The notes under the pieces are model-generated. The model saw only the letters and a list, made by a program, of their open reading frames with translations. It ran no database searches and had not been told where the DNA came from. A stretch of 64,000 nt of DNA, from assembly GCA_024345305.1 (NCBI GenBank), contig BRON01000001.1, forward strand, positions 1,674,001 to 1,738,000, given 5' to 3'. Positions 12,397-24,620 of this stretch are shown here, in pieces (positions within the stretch are counted from its first letter, which is position 1; every line of letters starts with the position of its first letter). The position numbers were made by a program, and so were the translations under genes. The stretch is from Mrakia gelida (taxonomy: Eukaryota; Basidiomycota; Tremellomycetes; Cystofilobasidiales; Mrakiaceae).

Positions 12397-12741
12397 ATGC
12401 AGGCTATCCCTACCAAGATCCAGTCCGTCGTTCTCGTCGCTCCATTCGTATGTCTCCTTCCAACCTCGTTCGAACGCTCGACGTCGAACGATCTGACCTT
12501 CTCGTTCCTCCCTTCTCGTCTCTCAGGACGGATCCAACGACCTCAACAACGTCCTCAAAGTCACGGACATCGACTCTCCTCCTACCAGCCTTCAAGGAAG
12601 AGAACTTCTGGTCGAGATCTATGTGAGTTTCGCATCCCTCGCCTCCTTCTTCTGCTCCTTCTCCCCTCGACGAAGCTGACTCGCCCTCGTCGCGTGACGC
12701 GACCCTTCTTTCTTCTCCTTTCTTCCTCCCAGGCCGTCTAG
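12397..12741 (+). pseudogene. N-terminal fragment of an MDR-type quinone oxidoreductase
   Basis: Three short exons (12397-12447, then from about 12528, then the last six coding bases) splice to a 51-residue peptide. It contains VLKVTDIDSPP and ELLVEIYAV. This matches the first beta strands of GroES-like medium-chain dehydrogenase/quinone reductases, which continue in the family with a further 300 residues (typically AVSLN...). Here a TAG follows AV directly, and the next gene lies head-on, so no catalytic or NADPH-binding part exists. Its stop overlaps the stop of the opposing gene at a CTAG palindrome (12738-12741). It could be a relic, or an expressed micro-protein; a relic is my first choice. 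Confidence 0.5.
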
Positions 12742-14342
12742 GGGATAGAGATAGGCGTAGGGGTGCTGGGTTTCGAGTATTTGAGAGGAGAGGCGAGTCG
12801 ATCCAGGACCGGAAGCTTGATTCTGAGGGACGAAGGCGACGCGACGGAGGAGGCGGGAGACGATCCAGCGGCGACGTTAATCTTGAGCTTCTTGTTCGCG
12901 TCGGTTTCCGAGATGGGATCCGAAGGACGTTTCAACGACGACGAAGCCGACGAGTTTGAGGTCTCAGCGACGGCGTTGGTAGACGGCTCAACGGAGAGCC
13001 TCGACATGTCGAGTTCGACTCCAGTCCTTTTCGCGCGTCGCTCCAGCTCGATCTCGTACTTTGCAGCCCAGCTAGCGTACCCCGACTGACACTGAAAGGG
13101 AAGATACAAAGGAGACCCATCAGCGAATAGTTGCATGGGGAGGCGAGGAGATTTGAGCTCACTTTCGTCGCGAACGCCTGCATGACCTTGTTCTTGACGC
13201 CCTTCGAGTAAGGTTCTTCTGATCCCTCCATCAGGACCATGAGCTCGGCGAGAAGGTTCCTACCCTTCTTCTCGACTCTGTGATACGGAACAGACTCAGC
13301 GAGGCGGCGAGAGCTCTCGCGAAGCGGATGCAAGAGGACGTGAACTCACTTCTTGGGGCCTTCAAGATAGCGGGTACACCGTTTTCTGACGGCTTCCGCA
13401 GATCGTTGGTACTATCCAGACAACGAGAGCAGGCACGGTCGGTATCAGCTTCGAGAGTCGTAGGAGGAGGTCGCGAGAAGTAAGAAGAGAAGCTCACCTT
13501 CCTCAAGCCGTTGCCGTTCCGGAGGTCAATGAACTCATGGATCGCGTCGACAGGCTTCTCGTGGTGGGAGAGACATTTGATGAGATCCGCCTTCTCAGCG
13601 TCCGACCAAAGCGGAGGGCTGGAGAGAGAGAGAACGCTAGGTCAGCGAAATGGAAGGGAGAGAAGAGGGGATCGCGCCGGAGCGCTGGGACGGCGACGCG
13701 AAAAGATCGACTCACGGTGCTCCGTCGTTGACTGGCAAAGGCCTTGGCTTCGGAGCAAACTGATCCTCATCCTGGGAAGCACCGTTGTATGACGATTCGA
13801 GGAACCAAGGAAGAGAGACCAAGTGCTGGCGAGGAAGCGGGACGAGGTCGGTAGTCGAGCCCATGTCGTCGAAGATGAGATGAGTTGCGTTCGCAGCATC
13901 CTCCGTGGTGACAGGTCCACACGGTCCATTGGCGGGAAAGATCGCCTAGGTCGCTCCAAGTCAACGAAGGAGGAGTCAGTTCGTGAAAAGTACGAGCTGT
14001 TTCGAGCGCGATTCCGAGGTCTAAAGAGATCAAACTTACCTTCAGACGCTTCTCAGCATCACCACACCTGTTGGTGACCGACTTATCGAAGAAGAAGAGG
14101 TGCGTCCCTGGCACTGGCCACGCAGGGGGAGGAGGTTGAGGTCGAGCCAAGGGTGCAGTAGCTCGGGGAGGAGGAGGAGCGGAGGAGGAGGAGGAGGAGG
14201 AGAGAGGGGGGATAGGAAGAGGTCGAGCAGGAGCTTCGGTTTTAGGGAAGGGATGCATGGTGAAGAAGATGGGAGAGAGAATGGGTGGGTGGCGGTTGGA
14301 GGTGCACTTCGAAACCCGGTCCATGGCGGCGGGGACGTCCAT
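12738..14342 (-). CDS. BRCT-like protein of unknown function
   Basis: The long first exon is Pro/Ala/Ser-rich. It leads into FFFDKSVTNRCGDAEKRLK, AIFPANGPCGPVTTED, NATHLIFDDM and HLVSLPWFLESS, a pattern of hydrophobic strand, Gly turn, ATH and W typical of a single BRCT domain. Next comes LRWSDAEKADLIKCLSHHEK, which could be a short Myb/SANT-like or helical region. A charged middle follows (RNLLAELMVLMEG; FATKCQSGYASWAAKYEIEL). The C-terminus is Ser-rich and has the possible nuclear signal NKKLKI. The start at 14342 is the first ATG after an in-frame Pro-rich region; an internal ATG at 14258 is also possible. BRCT plus a possible Myb-like segment recalls Rap1, but I cannot establish that. The role is probably nuclear. 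Confidence 0.6.
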
Positions 14343-14528
14343 GGGGGGTCGGCTTCGACGAAAGACTCCAAAGTCAGCGAGATGTTCACTGCGCTCGCAC
14401 CTCCGCCCACCCCTCCCCATCCCGTCTGACCCCCGTACACACACTCCAAGACGTTTCATAGATACCCTCTTCTTGCATCAGCTCCCTCTCTTCTCCGAAC
14501 TCGAAGATGCTCTCACCGTTCATCCAGA

Positions 14529-17500
14529 TCAGAAACGCGAAGAACGATTGCGAGGCTCGACGTCGACGACCTTCTTCCCTCCATCGGCGAACTTCCACCC
14601 TCGTTGAATCTCGGCGTACTCGAGGAGGACAGCCTAAGACGCGTAAAAACGGGGGAAGGAAGACGAACGGGTCAGGGGTTGAGCTCGCGAGGAGAAGGTT
14701 TCGAGTCGAGCGAGAGCGAGAGGGAAGAACGAGACGACCGACTCACGTAGTAGTACGCATCCATTTGACTGTAGACGAGTAAGAAAGGGATGGGGGTCAG
14801 TTTCGAGCAGCGAGAAAGAGAGCGAGAGCGCGTCGAACGACGAGCCGTCGTACTCACTCCTCAGTGATCACCCTCCTCACCAGCTCCGCCCCAGCTGCTT
14901 GGATCCTCCTCGCTTCGAGATCGTGCGTAGTCGCCCAGTCGACCTTCTCGTAGAGATCCGAGAGGTCGGGGAGGACAGGGATGTAGTGAACGTACTGCGA
15001 AGAAAGAAGCGAAGGTCAGATCAAGACGACGCGTTCGAATTGAGAAGGGGACTCACGGGAAGCAACCAAGCGGACCAGAACTCTGTCCAGATCGTGGACT
15101 TGAAGACGAGTGCCTTGCCGTGCAGAAGACCCATGAACCGGCCGCTGAAGGTGTTGCCGTCGATGTCGAAGACGTACTATGAAAGGGAAGAAGGACGAGG
15201 GAGAGAAAGAGGGAGGGTCAGCGCTCGAGCGAGGGGAAGACGAGCGAGAGCACGAAGCTCTGCGTACCTTGTAAGGGTAAGCATCGGTCCAACCCTTCTT
15301 CTCCGAGAGCGGGAACTGCAAGAAAGAGGAAGAAGAGGGACTGGGTCAGCGAAAGTCGAGACTCCGAGTCGAGAACGACGAGACGACTCGACTCGACTCA
15401 CCTCCTTCTCAACCTCCTCACACACGTCCAAACAGTAGTCGAGGTTGGTGAACTTGGCGTTGATGATGTCCTGCGAACGTGGAAGAGTCGAGTCATCAGC
15501 TTCTGGAGCTTGACCCGTCGAATCTCGAAATCGAAACGAAACCGAAGACAAGCCGTCAACTCACCTCCCTCTCGTTCGCCAAAGTGATGAACCTGAACCT
15601 CTGGAAGTGCCTGAAGTTCTTTCCCTCCATGTTTCCACCCGAAGTTTGACCTCGCCTGAGAACGAACGAACGAACGAAGGTCAGTCGAAGTCGACGCGAT
15701 TGGAGGGGAAGGGGCGATGACGAAGGACTCACCACCACAACTTAGGGATCTTGTCTTCCCACTTGACGGTATCAGGGTTGTTGACGGCCTCTCTTGGTCC
15801 CCAGGAGGCTCGTTGGTAGTAGTCTGATTTCGGTTCGAGGAGGGAGGAAAGGAAAATCAGTTTGAGAGCGAGGACGATGGAGACAAAGGGAGAGTGGAAA
15901 CGAACAGATGGAGGGAACGAGAATGTCGGCGAAGCAGGGCTCAATCCTGTTGAGAAGTAGAGACAGGAGTGAGGGAGGTTGATCAGCAAAAGGTCCTTCA
16001 AGCGAGAAGAGGTCGAGAGAGGGACGAGACGAGACGAACTTGGTTTGCGAAAGAACAGGTCTCAGGTTCTCCGTGAAACCAGTTGACGGACTCGAGAGCA
16101 GGAAAGCGTTGTTCGGGTTGACGAGGCTGGCGAGTCCGATGGGGGAGTTGACGAGCCTGAGAGAGAGCAACGAAGCGAGTCGATCAGATCTCGAGCTCGA
16201 GTGAACAAAGATGTTTGCGCTTCGGTTCACCTGCATTTCCCTCCCTCGAGGTAGTACTCGGACGTAGGATGAGGACCTCGTCGGTAAGCTTCCGGGTCGT
16301 CGAGATCGTAGGCCTTGGAAGTCATGTCGGGGTCGCGAGCGTTGAAGACGACCTGGGGAGAGTGAAGGGATGAAGGGAGGTGAACGAGGAGTGGTCAGCG
16401 TTCGAGGATCGACGATGATGAAGCAGGATAATGAAGATACGTACTCGAGGCTCATCCTGGTGGAGAGGAAAGGAAAGAAGAGGTCAGCGACGAGCCGAGA
16501 AAAGAGAAGGAGATGGCAGACGCGTCGCGTACTTGGTAGCTGCGAAGACGCAGGTCAAAACGAGTAGCGGTCAGATTCTCACGAGCTCGCAGGCATCGAG
16601 AACGAGCGGATATTCACTCACTTGAAGATCACATCGTAATCAGGAATATCTTTCGCGAACTGCAGACACCGAGCCCAAACGAAAACAAAAGTCAGCTCGC
16701 TCGTCTCGTCCTTCGCTTCGGCCCTGCTTCTCGGCCTCTTCCCCTGCCATTATCTCCGACCAGACCAAACCCCAAACCAGCAGAACCGCAACTCACCCTC
16801 TTCAAAATATCCTCCCAATCCCCCGAGAACGGTCCTCCTTGCCCAGGCATCTCAACCTCTCCATCGTTCTTGGAGTGAAACGGAATCAACCGTCGTCCGT
16901 TGTCGACCGCGTTCTTGAAATCCTGATCGATCGTCTTCTTGACGTGGTGAGGACTCTTGAGTTCGTAGAAGGGGGCGAAGTCTTTGTAGATCTGTGCGAG
17001 CGCAAGCGAGCGGCGAGTGGAGGTGAGCGAGGGCGAGGGTGAGGGAGGAAGACGAGAGGAAAGAGAGGGTTGGGTTTGGGTTCGGGTCAGCCTCTCGAGC
17101 TCTCCTCCCCGCCAAACACAGGTTTTGACGTTCACTCACCTGATCATACTCATCAACCAACAACCCTCTCTCCCTGACCCAATGATACCACTTATCATAC
17201 CCTCTAGGCGTCTTCCTCCCCGTCTTCAACTCGTACCTCGCTCTCGCCTGCCTGAGCGTCGTGCTCTGCCTCTCGTACATCGCGTCCACTCCGAACTTGG
17301 CCAACCCTTCTGGGCTCAGATCGTACATCGATTCGCCAGCTGTTGGCGTTGAGGTGGGTTGGGGGGGTGATGGAGGAGGGATGATCTCGTCTTCGGAGAT
17401 GTCTGGGGAATCCGAAGGCCAGTCGTCGACTTCTGGTGTTAACGGTGAGGAGGAGGTTTTGGCGGAGGGGGAGAAGAGGAGGGAGGCGATAGTAATGAGG

Positions 17501-17706
17501 AGAAGGACGTGGAGGATGATGAAGTAGGTGGGGGAGGAGAGGAAGTTCAAACGACGGTGTCGAGTTGGAGAGGTTGAGATGGGTTCGGTTCGACCTCCTC
17601 CTGATCCTGAACCGACGAGAGGGAGATCTACATCGTCGTTGGCTCGAGCGTAGTTGTTTTTGGGTGGAGAGGGACGGAACAGGTAGTTGATGAGGTTGGT
17701 GGCCAT
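14529..17706 (-). CDS. Glycosyltransferase family 90 protein (CAP10-like)
   Basis: The ATG at 17706 starts a short cytosolic part followed by one membrane anchor (TYFIILHVLLLITIASLLF) and a Pro-rich stem, a type II Golgi layout. The lumenal part holds YDKWYHWVRERGLLVDEYDQ, the DxD-like region FNARDPDM, the family region around IEPCFADILVP, a WWRGQTSGG block (WRG followed by Gly/Ser, near 15640-15740) and FDIDGNTFSGRFMGLLHG. It ends at WKFADGGKKVVDVEPRNR. The order matches CAP10/CAP59-type GT90 proteins of basidiomycetes, thought to add xylose or related sugars to capsule or wall glycans. About 15 introns split it, several with GACGCGTC-like motifs. The donor sugar is not readable. Confidence 0.85.
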
Positions 17707-18525
17707 GTTGGAAAGGGAGGGTAGGGTTGGTTTCTTGGGGGAGAGGGAAGAGAGAAAGAAGGAAGGAAAGGAAAGGGAAACGTCAGCTTGAGCTTTGCGT
17801 TTTCCTTCTTTGCTCCAGCAGCTTCCTTTCTCGAGCATATCTACCCCAAGCAGCTCACTTCCAGCTCAATCGGTCACTCACTCACCTCTGCTGAAGATTC
17901 GAACTCACTCAAACGAGTCGAAGGTGCCGTAAAGGGGAAGGGAAGGAAGGAAGGGGATGGAGGGAAGGACGAGGTCGAAGCGAGCTCTCGAGAGCTTGTT
18001 GGATGCGACGTTGAAAGCTATGACTTCCTTTCGGCTGAGTTTCCGTAGAGTTCGAGAGAAGAGAGCTGTTCCAATTCCTATCCCGTCCGAGTCGAAGCGT
18101 TTCCAGGTGAGCGTTGGGAAGGGAAGAAGAACGACCCTCGAAAACGAGAGGAGGAAGGAGAAGAGGAGATCAACGTGGGGCGAAGAGTTGGTCACTTTCA
18201 AGGCCTCCTCGGTCACCTTCGTCCAGGCAGGTCTTTTCGTCGTTGGCAACGAGTGACAGCCCATTCGGCTTTCTCTACGGTAGCTCAGCTTCAGGTGAGA
18301 ACAACGAGCTTTCTGGTTCCGTCTGTTTTCTCTCGAAGCGATCTAAAACTGGACCTCGAAACGAACAGGCGCGTCGGGTCGTTCCCTCGTTCGCTCTCTC
18401 CTTCCCTCCTTCGCTCTCTCAGAGGACCAGGCCTACTACCAAGTGAAATACATCTCTGTCATAAAGATCCGAACAGAAACCCCACTCCCTTCATCGCTCC
18501 TTCAAACCAAGTCCCCTGGACTCGA
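17707..18525. other. Intergenic region upstream of the GT90 gene
   Basis: Holds the GT90 promoter and the 3' UTR of the E2 gene. Opposed weak open frames lie at 17905-18264. The minus-strand one reads sensibly (for example KRFDSDGIGIGTALFSRTL), but no start, stop and splice set fits, so no gene is called. Confidence 0.4.
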
Positions 18526-21310
18526 TTAAAGAGGCCTCAACAGCATCTTCCTGGGATCCTCGATGTACTGCTTGATCTTGACTGTGAACGAGCGAAACGG
18601 GACGAGCAAGAGGGACGGAGGGAGAGCGTCAGTTGATCGCTTCGGGAAGAGTGCGAGCGAAGAGACAGGGGGAGCGAAGGAAAAAGGAGAGGAAGCCCGG
18701 ACTCACCCAAGAACTGAACGGCCTCTCGACCATCGAGAAGTCGGTGATCGTACGTCAGAGCGACGGTCATGATGGGTCGAACGACGATCTGTCCCTTGAC
18801 GACGACGGCTCGGTCGGTGATGTTGTGCATACCTGAGGGAAGGAAGGGAAGGGGGACGAGGAGAGGGGAGTCGCGTCAGTTCGAGGTCGACGAGGAACGA
18901 CGAGCTTGAAGCAGAAAAGAGGGCATGCGGCTCACCGAGAACGGCAGCCTGGGGAAGGTTGATGATGGGAGTACCGAAGAGAGAACCGAAGACACCTCCG
19001 TTGGAGCTGGCGAAGACGGAGGGAACGAAGATCGAGGAAAGCGTTCAGCTCGAGAAAGGTCCAAAGCGAGACGGAAAGAAACGAGCGTCGGACGTACATA
19101 GTGAAGGTTCCTCCAGACATATCCTCCATGGTGATCTTTCCGTCTCGAGCCTATGAAACAAACGAAGCAACAGCGGTCAGCGAGCAAGAAGGGGAGAAGA
19201 GCGAGACGAGACGCGTCCGGCCGAAGCCAGAGATCGACTCAACACACCTTCTTTCCGAGCTCAGCGATGGCCTTCTCAATCTCGACCAAACCGAGCTTCT
19301 CGATGTTCCTGACGACGGGGGTAACGAGACCCTTGGGGGTGGCGACGGCGACGGAAAGATCGACGAAGTCTCGGTAAACGATGGTGTCTCCTCCTGAGAA
19401 ACGCGAAGGGAACCAACAAAGGTCAGCTCGAGCTCTTCCCTCTTTGCCTTCTCTCGGACTCGACTCCCTCAACCGCCACAACACCTCAACACCACCTGGA
19501 GCCGACTTCCCCAGCTCTCTCACACCGATCCAACGAAGCAGACCAGACGAGCAGGGAAGGAAGACTCACCGTTCTCTCCCTCAATCGAAGCGTTGGCTCC
19601 GGGGATCTCCTGCAGCGCAAGAACCGAAGCTCGAGCGAAGGCGCTCATGAATCCGAGCTTGACTCCGTCCTCCTTGAGGATGGCGTCCTTGTAGAGAGAT
19701 CGGAACTCCATGAGGGAGGACATGTCGATCTCGTTGAAGGTGGTGAGCGAGGCGGCGGCGTTCTGGGACTGCTTCAGACGCTCGGCGATTCTCAGACGCA
19801 TTCGGGACATCTTGACCTGTGGCGTCGAAGGAAGAGTGGGTGCAAAGGGAGGCGGTGGTGATGGTGTAGTTGATCGAGGAGGAGGGACGTGTTTTTGAAG
19901 GGAGGGAGGACGACGAGAAGGGAAACGAAGGTCAGATCTTTATCTCCTTCCCTTCCTTCTTCACATCTCAGTCGACACCTCAACGACGTCCATCTCGCAG
20001 CCCAGCCTCCTATAAACGTGGCAGAGAATCGAAACTCACCCTAGTCTCAGTCCTGTCTCCCTTCGAAGCAGCGGTCTCCTCCTCCACCTCCTCCTTCTTG
20101 GGCTTGGGAGCCTCCTTCTTCGCGGGAGCAGGAGCAGCCTTATCGGGTTCAGGAGCCTTGGGCTTATCCTCCTTGGGCGACGACGACGAAACCTCCTTGG
20201 GCTCTTTACTGGGTTCCGACTCGGTCTTCGAGTGATCCTCGGTAGGGGCAGCTTTCGACGCTGGAGGAGAGGGGAGGGGAGGGCGGGTTCGAACGGAAGG
20301 AGAGAAAGAGGAGGTCAGCTCGAGCGAGAAGACGGACGTCCGAGGGAGAAGAGTGAGGGTAGAGGTGGATTGGATGGTGAAGCGGTTGGAGGGAGGAACG
20401 AGGTAGATGGTGTCGAGGTGATTTGGGCGAGAAGGTCTAGCAGAGATGGAAGGGAGGGAGAGAGGAAGGGAAGGGAGGATGGGGATGACGTACAAGCTTC
20501 TCCCTCTCCAGCCTCCATCACGAACAAATCAGCACCAACGGTGACGGTATCCTCCTCGGCGGACAGGAACTCGAGGATCTTTCCAGCGAAGGGAGCGTTG
20601 ACCGAGACATCGATCTGAGGGAAGAGCGCGAAACGAGAAGGAGGGAGCGAGGTCAGCCGGGGGAAGGAGCGAGCTTCTTCCTTCTCTCTCGTAGCGGTTG
20701 AAGGGAGACGAACCTTGTCGGTCTCGATGGTGCTGAGAAGAGAGTGAAGAGAGGACGTATGTGGTCAGCTCCTCGAGCTCAGAGATAGAGAGAGGACGAA
20801 GGGAGAGACTCACGCAATCTCCTGATCCTGAGCGACCTGATCCCCAATAGCGACGGACCAAGTCTTCAACGTTCCCTCGGTGATGGACTCAGCCTGAACA
20901 TACATACGGAAGAGCAGAAAGTCAGCTTGAGCCCCTGAAGAAGAGAAGCGAGCTTGAAGAGACGACTTACCATGGTAGGGACCTTGATCCGCTCTGAGCG
21001 AACCAGAAGAGAGTGAAAGCGAGATGAGCTCGGTCGTCCTTCCACGAATCAACTCCTACGAGCCAGCCAGAGGGAAACTCACCAGCATCGAGCTTCAAGG
21101 AAGTAGAGAACTGTCGAAGAGCAGAAGGAAGGGTGGTGGGGAAGAAAGAGGAGCTGCAAGAGAGGAAAGGGAAGGGGAAGGAGGGAGGAGCGGACGGACG
21201 GAGGTCAACAGGCAGCTTTGAACGTCCCGCCAGCGCGTCCAGAAGTATGGAGATGGCACTCACACAGATCTCGAAGCGGAAGCTCGGAGGAGGGAGGTGG
21301 CTACACGCAT
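18526..21310 (-). CDS. KGD2: 2-oxoglutarate dehydrogenase E2, dihydrolipoyl succinyltransferase
   Basis: The start at 21310 opens a mitochondrial targeting sequence ([16 protein letters not shown]). A lipoyl domain follows ([16 protein letters not shown]) with the lipoylation lysine in IETDKIDVSV. Next is a Lys/Pro/Ala/Glu-rich linker (about 20040-20260) that has no clear peripheral subunit-binding domain, as usual for fungal Kgd2. The catalytic acyltransferase domain ([67 protein letters not shown]) contains the active-site region [15 protein letters not shown], where the family has H-x3-D-G. It ends [11 protein letters not shown]. This enzyme transfers succinyl groups to CoA in the TCA cycle, in the mitochondrial matrix. 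About ten introns. Confidence 0.95.
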
Positions 21311-21849
21311 GTTGTTGGGAGGAGAAGGAGAGAGGGAGAAGGGGAGGGAGGAGGGAGGTGGTTGAGGGGAGGAAGAAGTGACGGGTCCGCAAGGCTTTCT
21401 TCGGCGAAGGTGTCGGTCCAAGATTTCGGAAAATTCGATAGATGGCATTTTCCTCTGAGAGGCCGCGGTGACGCGAACGTGAGGAGGCATGGTATTGAGG
21501 TAGCTCGCAAAACTCTAGGACGAACCCTCCCGGGCAGAGCGCGCAAGAACTGAACCAAGGCGGAAGCCCGTCGCGCGGAAACGCGTCGTCGAAGTTTGCT
21601 TCTTCTCCCCTTCCCCGTCTTCTGTTTCCATCGCTTCAGAGTTCGAAAGATGGAATACGATACGAGATATAATGCTAAAAAGATACCAAAATGTGATGAG
21701 AGCACGATGCCAGCTGAAGAGAGTAGATAACGAACCAACAAACCGAACCGAAGAGTAGTACAGACGACGCGAGAACCCAAAAGTGAGAGAAAGTGAGAGA
21801 GGAGGAGAAAGGACGCGAGAAGAGCTATAACCCGAGAAAAAGCCGTGGG
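21311..21849. other. Promoter of the E2 gene and 3' region of the SGNH-like gene
   Basis: The part next to 21310 is pyrimidine-rich on the minus strand and should be the leader of the E2 gene. The part near 21650-21840 is AT-richer and probably the 3' UTR of the neighbouring gene. No open frame I trust. Confidence 0.4.
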
Positions 21850-24254
21850 CTAGTCGCAGCCGTTCCTGATGAACAGACGAAGGAGAAAACGAAGGGCGTT
21901 AGGTCGAGTGACGCGTCGAGGTGTGCGTAGGAAGGGAAAACGAACCAGCATCCCGGCGTGAGCGCTCGTTGAAGGTAGAAGAAGGTCATGTCCGCGAAAA
22001 GGTAGGTGGTTGGGCCTGGAAAAGGAAGAGAAAAGAGGAAGGAGAGGGAAGACGACTCGGAGGGAGAAAAGGCGAACGACGCGACTCACCGCTGTGGAGA
22101 GGAAGGACGGGCGAGAAGCAGGTCAGCTGATGTTCGAGACTGTAGAGGGATGAACGAGCGAGACTTACGAAGCAAAGTGCATATCTCCGTCGTAGTACCT
22201 TGCGTCGAAGAAGGAGAGAACGACAGTCAAGATCAGACCTCTCGAGTCAACTTTTGTCGAACGAACTCACTTGGTGTAACCCTCGAGCCGCTCTCCCCAC
22301 GAGAAGAGCTTCACGCCCAGCTCCTTCGCCACCGATCTACAGCTCTGGTCAAGCTGATAGATCTTCATGATTGACCAATTCTCGTCCTTCTTCCTGAGCT
22401 GTCTCGTCCTGAACATCAACGGAAGGTCGTTTCCCCACAGTTGACGAAGTTGGAGGATGGCTGCTCGAACTCGGATGCGATGCCAGTTGATTTCGGCGAA
22501 GTTGAATCCATTTTGAGGGGTGGTGAGGGACGGATCGAACTTGTAGTGCGCTCGGTGCTGTCAAGAGGAGGAGGGAAGCGAAGGACGGGACGAGAGTAGA
22601 GGCAGGGAGAGCAGAGCGTCAGTCGAGGGAACGAGGTGAAGTCCAGTAAGAGAGGCGTACCCAGTTGAGATAGGCGTCGTCCCAAAAGAGCGAAGCGAAG
22701 ATAACAAGATCTGGTGCCCTCGAGAGACCGGCGGCGAGCATCTTGGGTAGGAACGTCTCTTCAACTCGAGCCGAAAAGAGGGCAGGTTCTGGCTTGTTGG
22801 GGAGCCAGTGGTCGAGATCCTGTAGACGTGAGACGTGTGTCAGATGAGTTCCGAGTGAAAGATAGGGAGAGAAGAGAAACTCACCTCTTGGCTATCGATC
22901 ATTCCCAGGCTAGAAAGAGACGCGTCGAACGGTCGGTCAAAGGTTCGAGACTCAGCATCGAGAGCGGCTGGAGAGAGTCCAGAGGAAGGGACGTCTGAGA
23001 TAGCATTGCTACTAACCTAAACCTGTGGGTATTACAAGAAGACGGGAGGAGGATGTCAGATTCATCTCGAATGAATGAGCGCGACAAGAAGAAGGGACGA
23101 GGAACGCACCAGTTCACGAGGGTGAAATTCAGCTGAGGTATGGTACAGATCCCTCCGACATGGCCGCCCCAGGAGTCGTACTGTTGAAAATGACGGCGAA
23201 GGAAGAGGTCGTCAGATGTGAGGAACGAAAGTAGACGAAGCGGAGGGAGGAAGAGACGCGGGCGATCGAGCTCACCTTCCCTTTCGTTTCCCCGCAGACT
23301 TGTTCGACCTGTCGCGAAGAGTTGTTACAGCGATATCAGCTTAAACCGAGTCCAGGCTAGTAGATAAAGCGAGCTGGGGGTGAACGAACGTTGTTTCGAT
23401 CGTCTAGGGACGCGAAGAGGGAGGGAAGAGGGTGAAGGTAAACGGGTCAGCTCGATCGCTGGGCTTTTCTTCCCGCTTTGCCTCCTCCCACCTGAGAACC
23501 AGCGGTTTTGACGCGTCGTCGCAGGCAAGCTAAGAGAGGGAATATAGGCGACTTACGACTCGAGCCTATGCATTTCCATCAGAAGAGGCGAGGACAAGGA
23601 AGCTGAAGGTCAGCTCGCTTCCTCCTCGACCTTCAGCCCTCCTTCCCTCCGTCCATTCCTTCCTTCCTCGGACTCACCAACGAACAGGACCATCTTCCCT
23701 CTCATGAACTCCAGCTCCTCTAATTGACCTCTTACCAACCACTTGAGGTACGGAGGTGCTGACCTGTCCAGCTCGTCCTGGTTGAGCTTCTCGTACATGG
23801 TCGCCTCGGTGAGCTTGATGAGCTCGAGCGGCTCCTGGTCGTCCTCGTCTTGAAAGCTGCTTGACAAGCCAGGACCTTCCAGGAACGGGACCCATCTCGT
23901 TTCCGAGCTGTTCTCTCCCCAGTAGATCATTCCTGGAGCGATGAAGGGATCGGCGACGCAAGTTGACGGGCAGGAGGAGGAGGAAGACGAGGAGGGGAAG
24001 GAGGAGGAAAGGGAGTCGTAGAGTCCGCTGATCCGGCTGCACCCAGAAAACGGAAAGGGGTTAGCGAATCACTCACAGGACCAGCTACGTCCATGCTAGC
24101 TCGAGTGGGAGCGAAGCGAACGAAGGCTGAAGGAGAGACGAAGGACTTACCCTGCACTCGAGTCCGAGCTTCTCAGCAGGAGGACGAGGGGAGTGAGTAC
24201 GATTGTTGCGACCAAGAGGGCAGCTCGGGCGGTTCTGTTGTGAATCAAGACCAT
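21850..24254 (-). CDS. SGNH-hydrolase-like type II membrane protein
   Basis: The ATG at 24254 opens a short basic N-terminus and a single membrane anchor (AALLVATIVLTPLVLLL). The lumenal part includes SCPSTCVADPFIAPGMIYW, then YLKWLVRGQLEELEFMRG leading to MVLFVGDS/DR-type residues at the splice near 23690. This is the block I GDS-like motif of SGNH/GDSL proteins. Later exons read FASLFWDDAYLNW, a long exon around 22345-22560 (INWHRIRVRAAILQLRQLWG) and YYDGDMHF, which could supply the catalytic D-x-x-H. The last exon is tiny (NGCD, then TAG) after a GTTCGT intron. The family in fungi is poorly characterised and may act on glycans or their acetyl groups in the secretory pathway. About eleven introns. 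Confidence 0.6.
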
Positions 24255-24620
24255 CCCAGAGCCACGAAGAGAAGGGGGAGAAGAGAAGAGAGCTGAGTGG
24301 GGAGGGCTGAGGTACAATGAACGTTGAAGGAAGCGAGGGAACGGGAGCGAGGAGGGAAGGAGAGGGAGCTCACACCCGCCCGCGCTCGTTCGACGCCCCG
24401 TCGGCTGTTTGGGCTTTTTCCGACGACTCGCTACCTCTTCTTCGAACGAAGCGGGACGAGCCATGTCTTCCCTGCATCGCTGGTGGCATGAGCCGGTGAG
24501 AGTGAAGAAGAACTCGCTGGCTTTGACAAAGGGAGACGCGTCCGGCCCGAGCAGATCTTTCCTCGTCTTCAGATCGAACTCGTTCTCAAAATTCTGCATA
24601 AGGATCACTACTCCACCTCT
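24255..24620. other. Intergenic region
   Basis: Contains the promoter of the SGNH-like gene and the 3' end of the small membrane protein gene. One GACGCGTC occurs at 24535. No gene seen. Confidence 0.4.

Noticed and set aside
17905..18264. 119-codon minus-strand frame between the GT90 and E2 genes
   Set aside because: Parts read like protein, but there is no consistent start, splice or stop, and the opposite strand is equally open.
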